Shown here one piece after another: positions 6,709 to 8,913 of a stretch of DNA of 8,913 bases. Within the stretch, counting starts at the first letter, position 1. The number at the start of each line of letters is the position of its first letter. The position numbers and the translations under genes were made by a program. The notes under the pieces were generated by a model. The model saw only the letters and a list, made by a program, of their open reading frames with translations, did no database searches and was not told where the DNA came from. The DNA lies in NCBI GenBank assembly GCA_011055275.1, contig DSEZ01000006.1, forward strand, positions 1 through 8,913, read 5' to 3'. The stretch comes from Thermoprotei archaeon. Lineage in GTDB: Archaea; Thermoproteota; Thermoprotei_A; Marsarchaeales; UBA168.

Positions 6709-6717
6709 AATTTATGT
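6709..6717 (-). promoter_or_regulatory. TATA box of the endonuclease subunit gene
   Basis: ACATAAATT on the minus strand, centred about 25 bases before the ATG at 6689. It predicts a leaderless transcript for the endonuclease-UbiA pair, which explains the absence of a ribosome binding site. Confidence 0.5.
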
Positions 6718-6735
6718 GTTTCTAAAATCCCTAGC

Positions 6736-6756
6736 GCTCCACGATTGCTCTGGAGC
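6736..6756. repeat. Inverted repeat in the divergent promoter region
   Basis: GCTCCA (6736-6741) and TGGAGC (6751-6756) are a perfect 6-base inverted repeat separated by 9 bases. It lies in the 170-base region between the divergent endonuclease and zinc-ribbon genes, 19 or more bases upstream of the endonuclease TATA box and about 75 bases upstream of the other. It might be an operator or a small hairpin, but six bases can match by chance. Confidence 0.3.
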
Positions 6757-6830
6757 TTCGACCCTGAGCACGCTTTCTAGACAATGCACAACAAAATTTA
6801 TGCATAGCTTCAGAAACGCGTAAGAAAAAC

Positions 6831-6838
6831 AAATATAT
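6831..6838 (+). promoter_or_regulatory. TATA box of the zinc-ribbon (TackOD1-like) gene
   Basis: AAATATAT preceded by GAAAAAC, an A-rich BRE-like stretch. Its centre is 25-26 bases before the ATG at 6860, placing the mRNA start on that codon. This decides the start: the in-frame GTG at 6839 lies immediately after the TATA box and would be upstream of the transcript. Confidence 0.6.
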
Positions 6839-6859
6839 GTGTGCTTAATATTGTATCAA

Positions 6860-7783
6860 ATGTTTTGGCCCGATGACCCAGACGACGCGCTTAGAATCAT
6901 TAGCGAGAACAGAATAGACGTGACCTTTGACGAGCAAAAGGGGTACATTTACCTTGTTGACGAAAAAGAAACGCAAGGCATAGACGAGTACCTGGATGAG
7001 CTTGCGGGCATCGGGCTTCTCGAGTTGAACGTAGATGATAATAACGTGCTAGTCGCTGGCAGGCTACCTGTATACGAAACCATAATTTGTCCGGAATGCG
7101 GATCTCCATACATAATTAGGGAGTCCTTGGCGCAGCACGACGTTTGCGGTACTGTCCTCCCCGTTACGTCGTTCAGAAAGGGTGATAAGCTATTCTGCCC
7201 AGCATGTAACGCCGAAATTAATCCGGAAGAGCTGATAGACTTGGGTTCTTGGTACGTTTGTCGTAGCTGCGGAAACAGGTTCCAGCTTCCTTCAATAAGG
7301 TTCAACCGTCCTGAAGAACAAGTAAAACTTGGAGCGGAAAAGGTCGTCTATAAGAAGACCTATACCTTGACACCCAAAGGAGTTAGCGCGCTTAACTCTC
7401 CCCCAACCAAGCTCAAGACCACGCTGAAAAAGCAGTTCTACAAGAACTTCGACGTTTTTTATGTTGGCAGCTTTTTTGGTAACGTCGGTCACGCCGAAGA
7501 GGTAGAAATATTTTACAAGCGCTCAAATAGACCTCACCAGATCTTAATCCTAAAGGGCAACTCGCCCGTATCCGAAATCGAGGTTAGGACGGCATTGGAT
7601 AGCACTAAAAGCATGCTTTACGACTTAAGCCAACTTCTGATTTCCCCATCTGCTGACAAAAACGCGATTGCGCTACTAAAGCGTGGTAACTTCCCGTATA
7701 GCATGTGCGAAAAAGAGGAAAAAATACCAGAGGCCATAAAGGCCTTTTTCCTCAACCTCGAAACTTCGAAGACAAAGCTCTGA
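6860..7783 (+). CDS. Zinc-ribbon protein with a TackOD1-like metal-binding domain
   Basis: A protein of 307 residues. The N-terminal 70 are acidic and mixed alpha/beta. The middle (77-141) has four metal-ligand pairs: CPEC (Cys77, Cys80), HDVC (His93, Cys96), CPAC (Cys113, Cys116) and CRSC (Cys134, Cys137). The order C-x2-C-GS, about 12 residues, QH-x2-CG, CPxC, SWYxCxxCG resembles TackOD1, the putative zinc-binding output domain described in Thaumarchaeota and other TACK archaea. The domain name is from memory of its pattern. The C-terminal half (about 150-307) has FDVFYVGSFFG and a helical tail, and I recognise no family. No membrane segment or signal peptide is seen. A regulatory role is likely but unproven. 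The ATG at 6860 is preferred over an in-frame GTG at 6839 because the TATA box ends directly before that GTG. It stands alone in its operon, divergent from the endonuclease gene and convergent with the coiled-coil gene. Confidence 0.8.
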   Translation: MFWPDDPDDALRIISENRIDVTFDEQKGYIYLVDEKETQGIDEYLDELAGIGLLELNVDDNNVLVAGRLPVYETIICPECGSPYIIRESLAQHDVCGTVLPVTSFRKGDKLFCPACNAEINPEELIDLGSWYVCRSCGNRFQLPSIRFNRPEEQVKLGAEKVVYKKTYTLTPKGVSALNSPPTKLKTTLKKQFYKNFDVFYVGSFFGNVGHAEEVEIFYKRSNRPHQILILKGNSPVSEIEVRTALDSTKSMLYDLSQLLISPSADKNAIALLKRGNFPYSMCEKEEKIPEAIKAFFLNLETSKTKL

Positions 7784-7796
7784 GCTAAACGCTCAG
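7780..7796. terminator. Hairpin spanning both stop codons of two convergent genes
   Basis: CTGAGC (7780-7785), a five-base loop, then GCTCAG (7791-7796) form a perfect 6-base stem. It contains the TGA of the plus-strand zinc-ribbon gene (7781-7783) and, on the other strand, the TGA of the coiled-coil gene (7795-7793). It could act as a two-way 3'-end structure. There is no T tract, which archaeal termination usually needs, so the terminator role is only a guess. Confidence 0.3.
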
Positions 7797-8692
7797 TGAG
7801 AGACTTCAGCACTGGCTTCCTTACTTACGTCCTTCTTCTGATCTAGGTTTAGGGGCTCCGCGCCACTGACGTACGCCTGGAACTCCTCGAACGAAAGGCG
7901 CTTGCCCTTCGATATCTTTTCCTTAGCCTTTTCGTTAAGTTGCTCCATCTTCTCCTTCGCCTTCTGGTAGAACTGAAGCTGTGCCTTTATGTTTCTGTCG
8001 GCGCTTATCTCATTAAGCCTCTTAAGTATGGCTATCTTCTGAGCCTTCATAAACGTAAGTTGCGTGTTTGACGAAAGGTATCTCATGTGCGCTTCATCAG
8101 CTTGCGCGCGCAAAGCCTCGATCTGTTCAACCGCCTCCATCATCTTCTTGTGATGTGCATGGGCCTCGTTCGCAAGCTCGTCAAGCTTCTCCTTAAATGT
8201 CCTAAATTCAGCCTCGGTCTCACGAAGATCAGAACGCAGACGCTCAAGCTTCTCCCTGTTCTCGTTGTACTGCTTTACCGTCTTAAGCTGGGCCTCCAGT
8301 TCCAATATGCGCTCCTCCATTTCCCTTGCCTTAGATGGCGGTATAGCGCTTGTCTGATATTCCCATTCCAGTCTCTTAAGTTCCTTCTCGAGCCTTTCCT
8401 CCTTCCTGCTTGGCGGCACGACGGTTGCCTGAAGCTTTTCAAATTCCTCCTTTTTCTTATCGTATTCCTTTACAAGCGCATCCTTCATGCTTTTTATCTT
8501 CTTGACTTCCTCATTTACTTTATCTCTGCTTTCCTTTTCCGTTCTCACTATCTCAGCAAGCTCCTTGATCTTCGCGTGAAGCTCATCTCTGGTTTTTTTC
8601 GCTTCTACTGCCGCCTTGCTTACTTCCTCAATTTTTTCTTCTAAAACCTCTAAGTTTTGCCTTAACTCAAAAATTTCATCAGCTACATCCAT
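7793..8692 (-). CDS. Long coiled-coil protein, COG1340-like, function unknown
   Basis: A highly charged protein of 299 residues, almost wholly helical with heptad-like Leu/Ile spacing and many Glu and Lys. Helix breaks occur at two matching Pro-Pro-Ser motifs (93-95 and 118-120). Between them lies KELKRLEWEYQT, the element that in COG1340 archaeal coiled-coil proteins reads roughly LEWxxQT. The C-terminal part has AKEKISKGKRLSFEEFQAYV (254-273), like the K-x-GxKLTxEEhK ending of that family, followed by a polar tail. There is no ATPase head, so it is not an SMC or Rad50 protein, and no membrane segment. The family is widespread in archaea but its role is not established. The ATG lies two bases after the stop of the upstream acyl-CoA synthetase gene, implying one transcript. 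The gene converges on the zinc-ribbon gene with nine bases between. Confidence 0.78.
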   Translation of the reverse strand: MDVADEIFELRQNLEVLEEKIEEVSKAAVEAKKTRDELHAKIKELAEIVRTEKESRDKVNEEVKKIKSMKDALVKEYDKKKEEFEKLQATVVPPSRKEERLEKELKRLEWEYQTSAIPPSKAREMEERILELEAQLKTVKQYNENREKLERLRSDLRETEAEFRTFKEKLDELANEAHAHHKKMMEAVEQIEALRAQADEAHMRYLSSNTQLTFMKAQKIAILKRLNEISADRNIKAQLQFYQKAKEKMEQLNEKAKEKISKGKRLSFEEFQAYVSGAEPLNLDQKKDVSKEASAEVSH

Positions 8693-8694
8693 TT

Positions 8695-8913
8695 TTAATC
8701 GCCCAAAATAATCCTTGAATCTACGGCCACAGCCCCCTCGGGCGTGGCCATCACCGGATTTAAGTCCAAAGAGGATATCTCTTTGTTTTCCACCATGAGG
8801 GCACCCACAGACGTTATCAACTTTGCCAAAGCGATCTTATCTACGGGCTTAGAGCCCCTTACGCCGTTCAGGATGGGCGCTGCCTTTATCTCGTCTATCA
8901 TGTCCATCGCGTC
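8695..8913 (-). CDS. ADP-forming acetate/acyl-CoA synthetase, C-terminal end of the ATP-grasp domain (5' end outside the window)
   Basis: The last 72 codons of a gene that continues past the right edge. The segment MIDEIKAAPILNGVRGSKPVD, then ALAKLI, then EISSLDLNPVMATPEGAVAVDSRIIL is the C-terminal signature of the ATP-grasp (beta) part of ADP-forming acyl-CoA synthetases: the family reads roughly MI-x2-I-x3-LL-x-G-x-RG-x3-D and LDLNPV-x-V-x4-GAVAVDARI-hL. These enzymes make ATP from acetyl-CoA or other acyl-CoAs, giving free acid and CoA, in archaea and some bacteria. Whether this is a separate beta subunit or the end of a fused alpha-beta protein cannot be told here; related protein-acetyltransferase-type fusions share the domain. 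It precedes the coiled-coil gene by two bases on the same strand. Confidence 0.85.
   Translation of the reverse strand, partial: DAMDMIDEIKAAPILNGVRGSKPVDKIALAKLITSVGALMVENKEISSLDLNPVMATPEGAVAVDSRIILGD

Noticed and set aside
7731..7749. AGGCC-ATAAA-GGCCT followed by a run of T, resembling an intrinsic terminator on the plus strand.
   Set aside because: It lies inside the coding end of the zinc-ribbon gene (codons for EAIKAFF), 34 bases before the stop, and is explained by its codons.
8087..8644. A 185-codon plus-strand open frame opposite the coiled-coil gene.
   Set aside because: The product is Leu/Phe-rich, as expected antisense to Lys/Glu-rich heptads; no ribosome site, promoter or family.

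Overview
The window reads as a piece of an archaeal chromosome, most likely from the TACK branch (Thaumarchaeota/Aigarchaeota/Crenarchaeota-like). The main grounds are a 20S proteasome beta subunit, a UbiA-family ether-lipid prenyltransferase, a degenerate tRNA-splicing endonuclease subunit of the heterotetramer type, archease, an archaeal translin-like protein, a protein matching the zinc-binding TackOD1 pattern, and TATA boxes placed to give leaderless mRNAs. The very GC-rich stems of the tRNA would fit a thermophile. The species cannot be named from the sequence. Gene density is high and there is no sign of phage, insertion sequences or CRISPR.

Layout, left to right. The 3' end of an archease gene (+) meets mtnA (-) tail to tail with 4 bases between. 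Reading leftward on the minus strand, a proteasome beta gene, a translin/TRAX-like gene and mtnA form a tight run (gaps of 16 and 32 bases), behind a 253-base spacer with a good TATA box. To the right of the spacer is a GTG-started FAD/NAD(P) oxidoreductase related to the glutamate synthase small subunit, then a tRNA-Arg(CCG), then hisS, a geranylgeranylglyceryl-phosphate geranylgeranyltransferase (UbiA family) and a tRNA-splicing endonuclease subunit, all on the minus strand. The endonuclease and UbiA genes overlap. A 170-base divergent promoter region separates the endonuclease gene from a plus-strand zinc-ribbon protein. That gene converges on a COG1340-like coiled-coil gene, which sits two bases downstream of the end of an ADP-forming acyl-CoA synthetase gene cut by the right edge.

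The common theme is RNA, and especially tRNA, metabolism: archease (partner of the RtcB ligase), an endonuclease subunit, a C3PO-like RNase, HisRS and a tRNA gene. Metabolic genes for methionine salvage, ether lipids and energy/CoA metabolism are interspersed. Two genes look like non-catalytic members of enzyme complexes. The proteasome beta subunit has Ala where the catalytic Thr1 should be. The endonuclease subunit lacks the catalytic Tyr and His. Both predict an active partner subunit elsewhere in the genome. No clearly new multi-gene system was found. The least explained pieces are a coding-like reading frame, broken by two stops, downstream of the FAD gene, and the C-terminal half of the zinc-ribbon protein.
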